From Brachypodium distachyon (lineage: Eukaryota > Streptophyta > Magnoliopsida > Poales > Poaceae): a stretch of DNA of 64,000 bases. The DNA lies in NCBI RefSeq assembly GCF_000005505.3, contig NC_016133.3, positions 29,195,008 to 29,259,007 of the forward strand, written 5' to 3'. Below are positions 9,688-21,482 of the stretch, in pieces. Below the pieces are notes generated by a model. The model was not told where the DNA came from, searched no databases, and saw only the letters and a list, made by a program, of their open reading frames with translations. The first letter of the stretch is position 1. Each line of letters begins with the position of its first letter. Position numbers and translations under genes: made by a program.

Positions 9688-11733
9688 TCCAGCCAGACAG
9701 CAGGGCAGAGCAGAGCTGCCTAGCTTAATTACCTACTTGCAGCTAAATGTCATGTACTACGGAGTATAAGTGTACGTGTGTTCGTGTTTAATTTATCGAT
9801 AGCTTTGTACGTGATGTACTGTATGGCATGTGCTCTACTGTTCTCCGTTTTGGCTTTTGAATGTCGGCGGTGTCGTGTTTTGCTAGTTGGAGAACTATCA
9901 ATCAATAACTTGTGTAAGGCAGTTTGGACGGAGTTGCAGTGTGTGTTGCCACGGCCGCGGCCAACCGCAGCTTTTGCTTGCTTTTGTTCTTTGAGAACAG
10001 GGAAACTCCGGTTATGCTCTTCGCGGAACAGAGCCTCGCAACTACTAACGCGAGATAGGATTTGTATTTCGCTTAAGGAATTTATAACGAGTGAACGTTC
10101 GCTCTTTAATCTCTCGGAGCGAACGATCTGCTGAGCATCCGACCGAGTAAACTGTGTCTGAGATCGTGCCACGTATCTTGTGAGTGTGACAGCTTTAGGT
10201 CTGGGACGTGGCAACTTTGGTCTGTGAGGATGGCAACTTTAATTATGTGCAGTGGCAACTGTACCCCGTCACGCCAAAATGCTAAGGAGAATTCCTTGGG
10301 GTGGCAACTTTAGTTCTTTCTGTGCCGATGGCTTTACCCGTCGTGCCGGAAGATCAGGAAGCGAACGTTCACTCCCTATTCCATTCCTTCGCTTATGTTC
10401 TGTTGTTTTTAAGTCAATTTGTAAATCCATAAGTCAAATACCACAAAATAGTTGACCTGTAAACCAACACGCACCCGCATCGCTTCTAGGCAAACACAGG
10501 CGGCTCTCCCAGATCCACCGCCAAGGGCTCCCCTCCTCGAGGCGACGCGGGCGGATCTCTCCTTGGCGACAACGTTTCCGCGGGCGGCGATGGGCGGCGG
10601 CGTTCTTGATATTGTAAACTTTAATTTTTGTACTTTTGTATTTAAGAATGAATGGAGTATATAATTTAGCTCTCTGTGTCTATTGGGTTTCGATCCGGCT
10701 AGTTTCACTCTGTTTGATTCCATTTTAAGTTTTATTTTATTTCCGTTTTCTATATGCTTTATTTTTCCTTTTCCTTCAATTTTCTCTAATCATTTTTTTT
10801 CTTTTGAATTCTCTTTATTATACGTTTTTGTTCTTCATTTTATTTTAGTTTGATTTTTCCAGCCTTCTTGTTTTCTTTTGAGCACCTTTGATATATTTGT
10901 GGATGATGAGGAGCGGATCTGCACCCAGACCGGCTACCTGGGGTATATGGCCAAATTAGTACTAGTATTCCCACTTCTAAATCTCTAAAAAAATTGGGAT
11001 CTAGTAGCTCAGGACTGGACTTATCCAGCCCATCTACCTCTAAAACCGGCAAAACATGAAACTGACTGTGGTCTTGTACCAAAATTTATTTATTTTCCCT
11101 ATGCCTTTCTTTGTATTCAAACAACTAATATATGTTTGTATCAAAACATATATGATGTATCGGGTACAAATTAGTTATGATTTTTTTACCATGATAATTT
11201 AGAACCGGTAACACCTAAATCCTAGGTCCTACGATATTTGGCTTAATAATATTAGGATGGTCTACAATGTTCATCGATTGATGCAAAGATTAGAGATGTT
11301 TCCTCATTTTAAAAAATTATTTTAGGTGTGGCTATGACTCAGACGTCTAAATTTTGAGTAAAATAATTAAATCTCAATTGACATATCAAAACTGCCGTAT
11401 TAGTACGTGAAAGCCATCCCCACTCTCTTCTCTCTATTATCCGTTCTGATTCTTAAAGCACAAATCAAAACCAATGTCTGAACAATCGAGTAAACCTTAA
11501 TCACACAGCTTGAGTATAGCTAAACCGTTTTTTTACAGGCCGCCAAAAACATCCTTCCTTTCCCCGCGTCTCCCGCCAGAACCGTTTGAAGAAACCGCCA
11601 CCATCACCGGACCGCACGAGCGCGCATCCCCTTCTTCTCCACCACCCCTCCCAAACTTGGCAAACGCTCCAAATCACCCCGGCCATTCCCCCCAATTAAG
11701 CTTGCAGCCAGGCCGGCGAGGCTGCGTGCGTGC
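9688..11733. other. Intergenic between GDSL and USP genes
   Basis: The first 150-300 bases are likely the GDSL 3' untranslated region. A short inverted-repeat element lies at 10089-10374 (separate entry). 10680-11400 is AT-rich with no recognisable coding sequence. 11480-11730, C-rich and pyrimidine-rich, is the probable promoter and 5' leader of the USP gene; I see no clear TATA box. Confidence 0.55.
10089..10374. mobile_element. Short inverted-repeat element, MITE-like
   Basis: The 15-base arms GAGTGAACGTTCGCT (10089-10103) and AGCGAACGTTCACTC (10360-10374) are exact inverted complements bounding 286 bases. Inside, TGGCAACTTT-like phrases recur (about 10208, 10230, 10251, 10301). No clear target duplication is seen, so superfamily and exact ends are uncertain. 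Confidence 0.4.
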
Positions 11734-12524
11734 ATGCATGCGGCGAAGTCGGCCGGCGGCATGGCCCTGCAGATCGACCTCGGCCACGGCGGCAACGCCA
11801 ACAACGCCAATGTGGGCAGCGGCATCGGCCGCGGCGGGTCGTCCAAGAAGCGGCTGGTGATGATCATCGCGGACCCGGGCCGCGAGTCGACGGCGGCCAT
11901 GGAGTGGGCGCTGTCGCACGCCGTCGTGGAGGGCGACGACATCCTGCTCCTCCACGTCAACATGCCGCTCCCGAGCGGCGCCCCGGCCCCGGCCCCGTCG
12001 CGCACCGGCTCCGGCGGAGGCGGGGGATCCCCGATCGCCGTGCTCCTCGGCGGCAGCGGCGGGGCGGCGGACGGGGAGTTCATGGAGACGATGCGGGCGG
12101 CGTGCAGGGCGAGGCACCCGCGCGCGAGGGTCCACGCGGAGCGCGTGGAGCCGGCCACGGAGGGCCGCGAGGCCAAGGCCCAGACCATCCTCGCCGAGTC
12201 CCAGCGCCGCGGCGTCGAGCTCCTCGTCATCGGCCACCGACGCATCTCCTCCTTCCTCGGGTAAATCAATCAGATAACTTCGCAACCCATGCATCAATTT
12301 CAATCGATCTCCTCAGATCATGGCACAAATGATCGAAACACCTGCGTTCATGCTGCGGGTTCAGGTTGCGGAGCGCGAGCGGGTCGAGCCGGGGGCACGA
12401 CAGCACGGCGGAGTTCTTGATTGAGCATAGCAAGTGCCTGTGCGTCAGCGTGCAGAAGAAGGGCCAGAACGCCGGCTTCCTGCTCAACACCAAGACCCAC
12501 AAGAACTTCTGGCTCCTCGCATGA
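11734..12524 (+). CDS. Universal stress protein (UspA) domain protein
   Basis: Two exons, 11734-12260 and 12365-12524, join in frame through GG|G and give 228 residues. A second in-frame ATG at 11761 (MALQIDLGHGGNANN) could also be the start. A Gly/Asn/Ser-rich N-terminus is followed by the USP fold. The first strand is KKRLVMIIADPGRESTAAME with EWALSHAVVEGDDILLLHV. A low-complexity Pro/Gly insert comes next (about residues 82-112). The C-terminal half includes ILAESQRRGVELLVIGHRR and, in exon 2, DSTAEFLIEHSKCLCVSVQ. Canonical ATP-binding USPs carry G-x2-G-x9-G-S/T after the VIG strand. Here that stretch reads GHRRISSFLGLRSASGSS, only a loose match, so nucleotide binding is doubtful. The fold assignment is firm; the physiological role is unknown. 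Confidence 0.88.
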
Positions 12525-15500
12525 CACGTATACCCATTCCCGTTAATTGATTAGATCGACCGAAAAATACACTTTTTGCAATTATCTCTCGTGCGCACGA
12601 TCGCACGCTAATTAATTTAGAGCAATGCAATGCGTGCTTGATTGCATCAAGAACGAGTTGATCCAGCTGAATCGGTTAGTTGGGTAAAAGTGTGGGGGAC
12701 AGAAGAAGATACACACCATTTCTTTTGTTTTCGAGTCATCGTTCTTGATGATCACACGAACGGCGTTTGTGGGGTGTATAGGGGTGCAACATGGTGACTC
12801 TCAGGGTACCTTTTGATTCTCCTTAGTTCAAACAAATGAACTAGTTTTTTAAAAAGTTGTGTCATTTTAAAATTTTAGTTCATTTGATTGAACTAAGAAG
12901 GGTCAAATGATACCTTAAGGGTCAAAATTTTGCAGCTCTAGGGGTGTACATACATAGACAGAGACGAGATTTTTGGAAAATGATGCTACATACATACAGG
13001 TGCGTGCTGCGTACAAGATGACATTTTGGAACTCTCCTAATCGGTCATCCTTGATAGACAAGACGACACCCGATAGCGGTGAAAGTTAGTGGACGGCGAC
13101 AAGTTGACCACCAAGAGGGACCGCTTGGCGGGAGCCTCAACGAGTCTCCACTAGTGTTGAGAGGACTAAGATGCTTTTTGTTGACAAGTTGTTGCATATC
13201 TTTGTTCACTACTCACAGTTGCTTGACCAATTGTAGTGTGAGGATCAGCCACCCTTTAGTCAGCACACCACTGACGGCTAGTTTGCCACCCCTTCGTGCT
13301 GACCTCTGTCACAGGCTATAAAGGCTAAGCGATACACCGAGCTTGTAACCTAGATCTACCCCCTCCCCATCCGTTTCCCAACCTTGACGATGGGCAACAG
13401 TACCTCCTAACCCTAGATCTCCTCTTCCTTCTCCCCATAACTTGATGACGACAACAACAAGGATAGGCAGACGCGCCGGCTGCCTCCATGCATGCCACCT
13501 CCCTCATCCACCTTCTTGCCACCGTCGTCCTCCTCCCATGCAGTCCGCCCATCCTGACCATTTTGATCCATTGTCTGATATGCGGGCGCCCCATGGCTCC
13601 ACTTGTTCGATGGATTTTTGTCACAATATTTCAGCAAAATGATAGAAATAAAGACGGATATTGAATTTAACGAGGCACATTGATTTACAAATACTATTGG
13701 CAAAATGCTACCAGTATAACATGAAACAAGGTTTCATTTTCTCCGTCAGTCACCTACGCATATTTGTTTCGAAGGGACACTCACATAGACCATGTCAGCA
13801 CAATTTCGGTTTAGAAGGCAATAGCAACGGTCAACACAAATAGATGGGATGTCTCATATAAAAATATATGCTATGTGCTCTAGGTTTCCCTAACACAAGT
13901 ACGTGTGGTCATTTGATTTAATCACCAAATAATGATTTGGGCTGCAATGCACATCGGCCATGTATGCATGGGCCCACAGATCAGCAGCTGCATGCGAAGA
14001 GAATGCCAGCTAGAGAGGAGAGGATAGCAGCCGCATAGCACAGCGCGTGTAGATATTTACCGGACAGTTTAAATCACGTTGAACAATTCCTGGATATGCA
14101 TCTTCCAACGGAACAATTCCTGAGATCCAGAGATAAGTATTGACCGTTGCAACGACGCCAATCTTGATCCTGATGTTCGGCAAGAAGAGCTATATAAAAA
14201 GATCAGATCGCGGAGGAGGGGATTCGGAGGCCAACACACACGGAGGAGGGTGGCCAGGTTCTGCTCTGGATCGTCATCTCCACCAGCTTCGAAGAGAAGA
14301 AAATGGAAAGGGCCAAGCGCCAAGTCAAGCTGCTGTACAGAACATGTCTCATGGCTGATGCACAACGTTCATATAAATCGATTTATTGCAAGACTTCCTG
14401 CTTCATTGGCTGGTCGCATGAACGAGAAAAAGAGAGATCAGTTATGTTTTTAAGCATCATGAGTTAATCTTGCATGCCTTCAGCAACCACCATTACCGTT
14501 CATGTACATGCTGCATACATGAAGAAACAAAGGAATATCGGTGCATCACCATTCATGTACCATTTGTGATTGACGAAGTCAGAGAACAAGTCATTTGAAA
14601 ATCAGATTCCATACGGCTATATGTGACAAGATTATTGTAACACCTTTCGTATAGTGGATTTGGCCTCCGCACCACGCGGTTTTTTCCCAATTTGGGTTTT
14701 CACGTTAAAAGATGTGTCTCTTATGTGCTCATATTATTTACTTGGCTGCGTAACCATGTGATGATCTAAACCCAAGATATTGTGACCGTTGAATGTTTGA
14801 TGTAACTTAATCGGAGGTGTTCTGTGAGTAGATACACCGCAGATGTAATTAACTGAAATTCTTCCGAGATTTCAGGAATCAAGAACCTTACAATCGTCTC
14901 AAGTCAGAAAGATAGGCGCAGTACATGAAATATATGTGAAATGGGATATATAAAAATTGTCGAGAAATCGATGAAATACAACGTTTTCCCATTTCCATGT
15001 GTTTATATCAGTTTAATTTGTATACAATAGTATACCGGCACGCCCGCACTCAAAATGCCATAGCGGATAAATTTAAATATTTATCTTGCAAGAACACCAC
15101 TCCATCAAGCTCATGACCCTGTCTACTAAGAACTATAACCAGGGCGAAGTCAGGAAAATATACCGTCGGGTCGCTCTTCAGAATTTACCGTTGTCATTAC
15201 ATATTTATGAGTGTATTTTTTCTATTTTCAACCGGGATTAGCAAAACAGCATTGGTGTCATTTGACATCAATGACTATATGTTGGCTCCACCCCTGATTA
15301 CAACTACAAGTGACACGCGGAATATGTCTTCTATATCTAAATAGGAGCACTGCACTACATGATTTCTCATAACATGCAAGTCTAATCTCTTTGTATTCCT
15401 TTTTTGTATCGCTTCTTTTTGTTTTCGTGCCCTTTGTCTGTAACCCCCTTGGTTGAGTTCTCTCGACCTTCTTTGATATATGAATGACATGTTGTGTCAT

Positions 15501-16131
15501 TTCGTTAAAAAAGCCGCAAGCATGCCGCCTCATCAAGCCCACCATATTGCCATGCAAATCATGCATGACATCTCATTATGCCATACATGTCTTTTTTTCA
15601 TGTATTCATTTACATTTTTCATTAGTCTTTCAATTCAAACCATGCCACTCATCAATTCCATCATGTTTCGTTTTTTGGGAAAGTTTTTCTCTTTCTATAC
15701 ATCATTTGTCACATAGTTCTTAGATCTGATTAAGAACACTCATATATGTTTTTCATTAGTTTTAGTTAATTTGAAACATCCATTTATGCATTTGATTGAC
15801 CACGCACGGTTCCGCAACAAGGCGCAGGTCGTCATTTAGTTTCATATAAAGGCGAACCCCACACGTACCCAGCTGCTGTACCAAGAAGTCATGCTACTTT
15901 ACCTTTCTACCATATGCATTCTTAAGTACCCCGTCCTTTTCCAAAATATAGAGCACATAATTTTCGTGTTGTCAACGTTTTAAGTTTGATATTATATAAA
16001 CTATGTTTATAAAGTTAGTAAAAGAATATATGGTATACCAGTATTTTGCAAGAAAAATATAATGATATTACTCTTACATGCTCAATTTATACTTTGTCAT
16101 ACATAGTAATAAATTATGTGTGTTATATTCT
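12525..16131. other. Intergenic, repeats only
   Basis: This stretch holds the USP 3' flank and the small fold-back element at 12805-12914. A TATA-like GGCTATAAAGG near 13314 is not followed by a recognisable gene. Around 14640-14830 the sequence (CTCCGCACCACGCGG, then TATTGTGACCG) resembles the 3' part of a Copia-type LTR, but I cannot set ends. 15440-15515, ending in TTTCGTTAAAAAA, resembles a LINE tail. The ORFs at 13079-13640, 14069-14453 and 15258-15723 show no conserved motif. No gene is supported. Confidence 0.5.
12805..12914. mobile_element. Fold-back MITE about 110 bp
   Basis: Left arm 12805-12842 and right arm about 12877-12914 are imperfect inverted copies over 38 bases, sharing CTTAGTTCAA and CAAATGAACT. 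The loop is AT-rich. Possible 3-base duplications (TCA left, TTA right) would suit a Tourist/PIF-type element, but they do not match exactly. Confidence 0.5.
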
Positions 16132-16621
16132 GAGTAAATTTCACAAAACCACACTTTTCGGGGCAGCTCTGTCGCGGAGCCACATTTAACACAAAACCGT
16201 CCGCAGAACCACAATTTTTGCGTCAATCCTTCTCACTTAACCCGAATCATGACCAGTGGGGCCCACATGTCGGGTGACACATCATCACTGAGCCCCCTCG
16301 ACCCTTCTTCTTCCTCGCTCGATTCCCTTGGTTCTTCTCCCTTTCACCTGATTTGTGACGCGGCGAGCTCGTGCGAAGGAGGAGGCGGCATGATGGGCTC
16401 ACATAGATGGGCTCGCGCGCACGCGGCGGGGCGAGTACGGGCGCAGGCGGCCAGGCGAGCAGGGGCGTAGCTGGCGCTGCGAGGGAACGGGCTCCAGCGG
16501 CGAGGGGGACTTGCGGGAGGGAGGCGAGGCGGTCGAGCACCAGCGAGTGGGGACGAACTCCGGCAGCAAGGGAGAGCAACTTCGGCGACATCTCAGCGAG
16601 GGGGGCGAGCGAGAGAGCACA

Positions 16622-16670
<49 letters not shown>

Positions 16671-16894
16671 CGGAGGGAGAGGGAGAGGGAGAAGCATCAG
16701 GGGAATCGAGGTTGGAAGAAGAATGCCGACATGTGGGCCCCACCGGTCAGGATTCGGGCAAAACCATCTGAATAAGCGATTTCAGGTTAAGTGAAAAGGA
16801 TTGACGCAAAAAGCATGATTCTGCGGACGGTTTTGCATTAAGTGTGGCTTCGTGATAGAGCTGCCCTAAAAAATGTGGTTTGTGAAATTTACTC
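16132..16894. mobile_element. Mutator-type MITE with long inverted repeats
   Basis: Inverted repeats of about 120 bases, imperfect, form the ends (GAGTAAATTTCACAAA at left, TTTGTGAAATTTACTC at right). Flanking nine-base sequences TTATATTCT (16123-16131) and TCGTATTGT (16895-16903) agree at six of nine positions, an eroded target duplication. The interior is GC-rich, includes a GA microsatellite, and makes overlapping long ORFs (16247-16775) that I regard as compositional. No transposase. Its end sequence GAGTAAA is shared with the element at 43297-43812. Confidence 0.75.
16625..16667. repeat. (GA)n microsatellite
   Basis: About 21 GA units run uninterrupted within the Mutator-type MITE. Confidence 0.9.
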
Positions 16895-19514
16895 TCGTAT
16901 TGTTCTGAAGAGCGAGACATCTTTGCATCGTTCCTTAATACACAATAAACGCTAAAAAAACATGTTCTCTATTTAAAGTAGCAGTTCATTAATAGTTTGT
17001 GAGAGATGGTCACTAGTTCTCAAATTCACAACCGGCAAAGCAAAACAAAATGGGACAAACGTATGGGGAGATCATCACAACCGGCAAAACAAAACAAAAT
17101 TGAGACACACGCGTGGGGAGATCAAGGTCATGGTAACGACTAACGAGGCTGTGGAGAATGCAACCGTGCAATCGGGTTAGTTTCCCTGCGAGCGTAGCAT
17201 CTGGTGCTCCTTTGAAGTTTGACTTGTTGTTTCTGAAAATGGGGGCATGGTTTGGCAGACAGCAGATGATTGAAATATTCCATCCGGTTTCGTATCGCGT
17301 GATTCAAATTTGTTTAAATATGAACGTATCTATATACTAAAATACGTTTAAATGCATGTAACATTCGGCACTTAATATGGGACGGAGAAAATAACAAGAG
17401 TGAGAATCAATTACATGACGAGAAATCGGATGGAATATGAGAATCTCACGAACAAAATTCCAAACGTGAAAATAATCATCAATCTGTTTCATTTTCATTT
17501 CTTCCCCCACAGACGCACACATCAGTTTCTATCTTTTTCTTTGTTTACGATCACTCACACAAAACCATTTGCGTGCGGGCGCGCGCGCGCACACACACAG
17601 ACTGAGAGAGACGTACCCACGGCTCAGGAGTCAGGACACAAATCAACACAAGCCGATCTGATTCTGAAGCAGAGATGTTGGGAGAGAGAGAAAAAAGTCA
17701 AATGAAGACCGGAAGAAACCGAAGTTGGAAGACAAAACAAACAGCCAAGCATCAGACTTGCCTACCACCACCCAGCAAATCCTATCAGGTGATCATCATC
17801 TCCCTCCTCTCCACGCTACCACCGTCGGCGTCCACCATATTGCCCGCCAGCCTGATCCAGCACCATCGCCTCCGTCGACGACAGCAGCGGCCGCCGCCGC
17901 CGCCGCGCCGTGCCGCCATGGGCGACTTGACCCGAGATCGCAGGTCACTACAGGTCGTCGCGCACAGACCGATTGGGGGAATTGATTGAGATGCGGCAGA
18001 AATGGAGAACGGAGGCGCCAAGAAATAGAGGTTTGGGGGGAGCGCTGTGGAAGAGTGGGGGGGAGGCCTTTTTCTATCTACCTGACGAGCTGACGACCAA
18101 ATCCACTTCCCATTGGCAGAAAAGCGATATCGAGGTGGCGACGGATTAAACAACTGGACTGATGGAGGAGGCTCTCTTGGAATCTACGTGCATGGATTAA
18201 ACAAGGCGGGCTGGGATCTTGTGAAATCTCCGCCTTTTATGTCACCCATCCACCACTGTCAGGAATGACGACGGAAATCGATCGAATCATCAGATGTGTA
18301 ACTCCCCAATGGCCGCTTCGTCAACAGGTGTGTGGTGGTACGATGCGGTTTCTTGTGGTGTGTATGTCTTGTGCCACTACTGGATCTATCTAGTGATAGA
18401 TGTCAATGAATTCACATGAATGGGATACAATATTTTTTTTGTAGTTTTTCGCGCAACTAGTCCTTCAAATTCTCACTTCGCACTTCTCACTAGCTCCTTG
18501 CCATCCATAAACTACTACCTGTTTCCCGACCGAGGGAGTACAATCTTAAGGTTAACAGTATGATCATATTCATATACCTTCAATTAGAGCACATGGCCAC
18601 CGGATTCCCTAAAAATGATCCATTAATTCTTAAAAAAAAGCAGCATTTCCTAAAACTTGAAAAAAAAACATGCCCCATATATTCCCTATGTAATTCTCAA
18701 TTCCTAATATGGAATATTTTTTAAGAAAATCTCTATTTTCTCTCTCCCCAACCAAAAAATATGGAATGTTGCTTTAAGAACGATGATTGTCCTTCTGTGA
18801 CTCTAATAGGGTCTATGGTCGGTTAGTGATCCCATGGATGCCGAAGGCGTCCTTGGAGTGATCTTGTAGTTTCAATGGGCCGCGTGGAGACAAGGGGGGC
18901 CGTCCATGGATTTTGCTTTCTTTTGCTACATTGCAATAGTGAATCTCTACACTTGGTCCCTTGATTCCCGAATCCATTGGCGGGAGATCAAGTGTTCTGA
19001 TGGGACTTTTCCAGTGACATTGCTTTCCGTTCGCCAGCGGCCATGTCTGGGCGCCGAAAGCCCCCGTCAACGCTCTACTACCACTTGTCGCAACCCTGCC
19101 GACTCGGATTGTAGCCGCCCACCACCGGCGACCGGGCGGAGCCACCATGCCGCGACCCTATGCCACCTCCGCCCAGTCGCCCGGAGCCCCCAAATCAACA
19201 GCACACACATCCCGAGGCGCTCCCCGAGACCGAGCACAAGCGTCGACGAGAGTCGATCTCCTCAACGACCATGAGCGGTAGTGAGCATGGGCACGGGGAT
19301 GAGCGTGGTGCTGTGCTGGCGAGCACGACAATGCACGTATGCGTGCTTGGCGACGTGCGGATGGGTACGACAGCAAACGCAAGAACGATGGTGGGTTCGG
19401 CAGCAAGCGCAGGCACGTCGGCGACGACAGGAACGGGCACACATGCATGCATGGTGGCGAGCGCATGCGCACATGCTTCTTGGGGGGAAAGGAGCAAATA
19501 AAAACTTTTGAACC
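16895..19514. other. Intergenic, one orphan leader-like segment
   Basis: A short AC/GC dinucleotide patch lies at about 17577-17600. Around 17700-17990 a pyrimidine/GCC-rich leader runs into an ATG in perfect context (GCCGCCATGG, ATG at 17919), but the frame stops after 23 codons and no further exon is recognisable. It may be a detached 5' gene end. 18590-18780 and 19620-19750 are AT-rich and loosely inverted copies of each other. ORFs at 18813-19533 have no recognisable motif. Confidence 0.4.
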
Positions 19515-19530
19515 ACTAGATGGAACATCT

Positions 19531-19591
19531 TAGGCTGTATGCATTTTGAATGCAGAGGCCGGAGTTAATAAAGCTTCCATTATCTAAAAAA
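19531..19591 (+). mobile_element. Severely 5'-truncated LINE insertion
   Basis: A 61-base insert, ending AATAAAGCTTCCATTATCTA and a short A run, is flanked by exact 16-base duplications ACTAGATGGAACATCT at 19515-19530 and 19592-19607. A long variable-length duplication plus an A-rich 3' end is the mark of target-primed reverse transcription. The body text GCAGAGGCCGGAG is typical of grass LINE 3' ends. Confidence 0.8.
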
Positions 19592-19607
19592 ACTAGATGG
19601 AACATCT

Positions 19608-21026
19608 ATGTGGGTGTATGTAATGTAGAGAAAAATATAGAGAACCGGGATTAGGAAATTTCATGGAGACAAAAAATTGTTTCAAAAGTTTTTCTCTGTC
19701 CTATCTCTAAAATAAAACTGATTTTAGTAAATTAAGTTTAGGGAATATGTTGAAAATGCTTCTCATTAAAAGCAAAAAAAAAGAAAAATTGCTCTCACGG
19801 GTTTGATCGTGGAAGAATACTGGAATCACTGGACATGTATGGACCAGAATTTTGCATTCATTTGCGCTGCACGGGTTCGATGGTCGAAGAATAATCGAAC
19901 CACTGGTCATCGCAAAAAGAAAAGAAAAGAATCACTGGACATGTATGGACCTAGATTTTTGCATTCGCTGATGCAAAATTAAAATGGCACGTCTCATCAC
20001 ACCCTAGTTAGGTGTCCATTAATTAAGGGCGCCGGCCGGCCACCAATAATAGCAGTTAGTGTACAGACACTGATTATTGTCGCCAAGGAGCTGTACGTAG
20101 TGTACCAATAATAGCAGTGTGTATCCGTTTAGTAGGAGCACATCGTTGAATGATGAGACGAGACAGCACGCGCGTCGACTAGTCTCTGTCGGTGCAATGT
20201 TCCGAGATAGGCAACTGGCTCAAGAAACAGGGCATGCAGGTTCGACGAGAATTCTTTTCTTTTTTTGCTGGCAAATTTTTCTTTCACCGAGAAAGGATGC
20301 AAGTGGTATACCCTGAACGGCACACTTGTACTGTAGTCTGTAGTTCATTTCTCAAATCTTTAAGAAAAGGTGAGCCGTTCGTGAGGATCCCGTTTGCATT
20401 TATATGAGAAACTAGCAGGAACATTGCTTTTTGATAAACAAAAGTTACTCCGTATTATAATTGAACACTACAGATAAATGAACTCAGTTTTTAAGTTGAA
20501 CAAGTCGAAGGAAACAATGATCCGTCCGAGGCCACATGCGTTCCAAGGTTTTTGGTCAGAGATGGTAACCATGGAGGGAAGGGTGAAGTAGTTCCCCAGG
20601 CTTAGCTTTGGCAAGAAGGCCAGGTGTATTTTGTATTTTCTTAATGTACTAATATAATACCCATTACCGGAAGAAAAAAAAAGAGCGCTACAAGAGCGCG
20701 TTGAGCCATCGGATAACAAATGAGAGGCTGAGATCTAACTGTAAAAGTGAGCCATACGGGGACTAAAAGGGACATTTTTCAAATATGTACCGATAAGCCA
20801 TGGATGCACATCTTAGTGAAAAACAAGGGGTAAAGATATTGACATTTACGGACCGTAAGGAACAAATTTGTTCTTATCCAAGAAGCAAATCTTTGGTTAA
20901 AACAAACACTAGTGACGCTAAACCTAGAGGCTAGAGAAGGACATGAGATATTCTAAGCGTATAAATACGTGTTTCCTGCTTTTCATGCATGTAGATGATG
21001 GCGACGGCGTTATGGAATTAATTACT
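19608..21026. other. Intergenic
   Basis: Between about 19815 and 19970 the phrase AATCACTGGACATGTATGGA occurs twice about 110 bases apart, a local duplication. ACCAATAATAGCAGT also occurs twice (about 20042 and 20103). ORFs at 20119-20407 and 20468-20719 show no motif. No gene seen. Confidence 0.45.
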
Positions 21027-21134
21027 AACTCCGTTCCATAATTTTTGTCAAAATCTTACATGTATCTAGACAATTTTTAGAAATAGATACATCTATTTTT
21101 AAGCAAATTTGAGACAAGAATTATGAAACGGAAA
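21027..21134. mobile_element. Stowaway-like MITE, eroded
   Basis: CTCCGTTCCATAATTTTTGTC at the left is answered by the inverted GACAAGAATTATGAAACGG at the right, over about 108 bases. This is the usual Stowaway (Tc1/Mariner) end sequence in grasses, with the outermost CTCC partly lost. Confidence 0.6.
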
Positions 21135-21415
21135 AAGCAGCATACTCTGGATTGCTATGCGAGAATGTACAATCTGACGGAACTCATCCGTCTCCCAACC
21201 TCTGCTTTAGAATCTAATAGACCAGTAGAGAAAGAGATAAGCTCCAGGAGGATACTATCAAGGTATAGATCAATTTAAAACAATTATAGTTTTGGTGCAT
21301 AAGTGAAGTGATTTTACTTTCAACATGTCTCTTTAGTACGGATTATCTTTTAGGTAGGGCGACGCATCATGGCAGGCAAAAGTTGAGCCAAACAGGATTA
21401 TGAGAATCCGTGGTA

Positions 21416-21480
21416 CTCCCTCCGATCCATATTACAATGAAATACATGCGTATCTAGACAACAGTATGGATCGGAGGGAA
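21416..21480. mobile_element. Very short Stowaway MITE
   Basis: CTCCCTCCGATCCATA at the left and TATGGATCGGAGGGAA at the right are near-perfect inverted repeats flanked by TA on both sides (21414-21415 and 21481-21482). At 65 bases it consists of little more than its ends. Confidence 0.8.
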
Positions 21481-21482
21481 TA

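Noticed and set aside
16247..16775. ORFs of 70-125 codons on both strands
   Set aside because: They lie wholly inside a Mutator-type MITE and run through a GA microsatellite (REREREREREREGR text).
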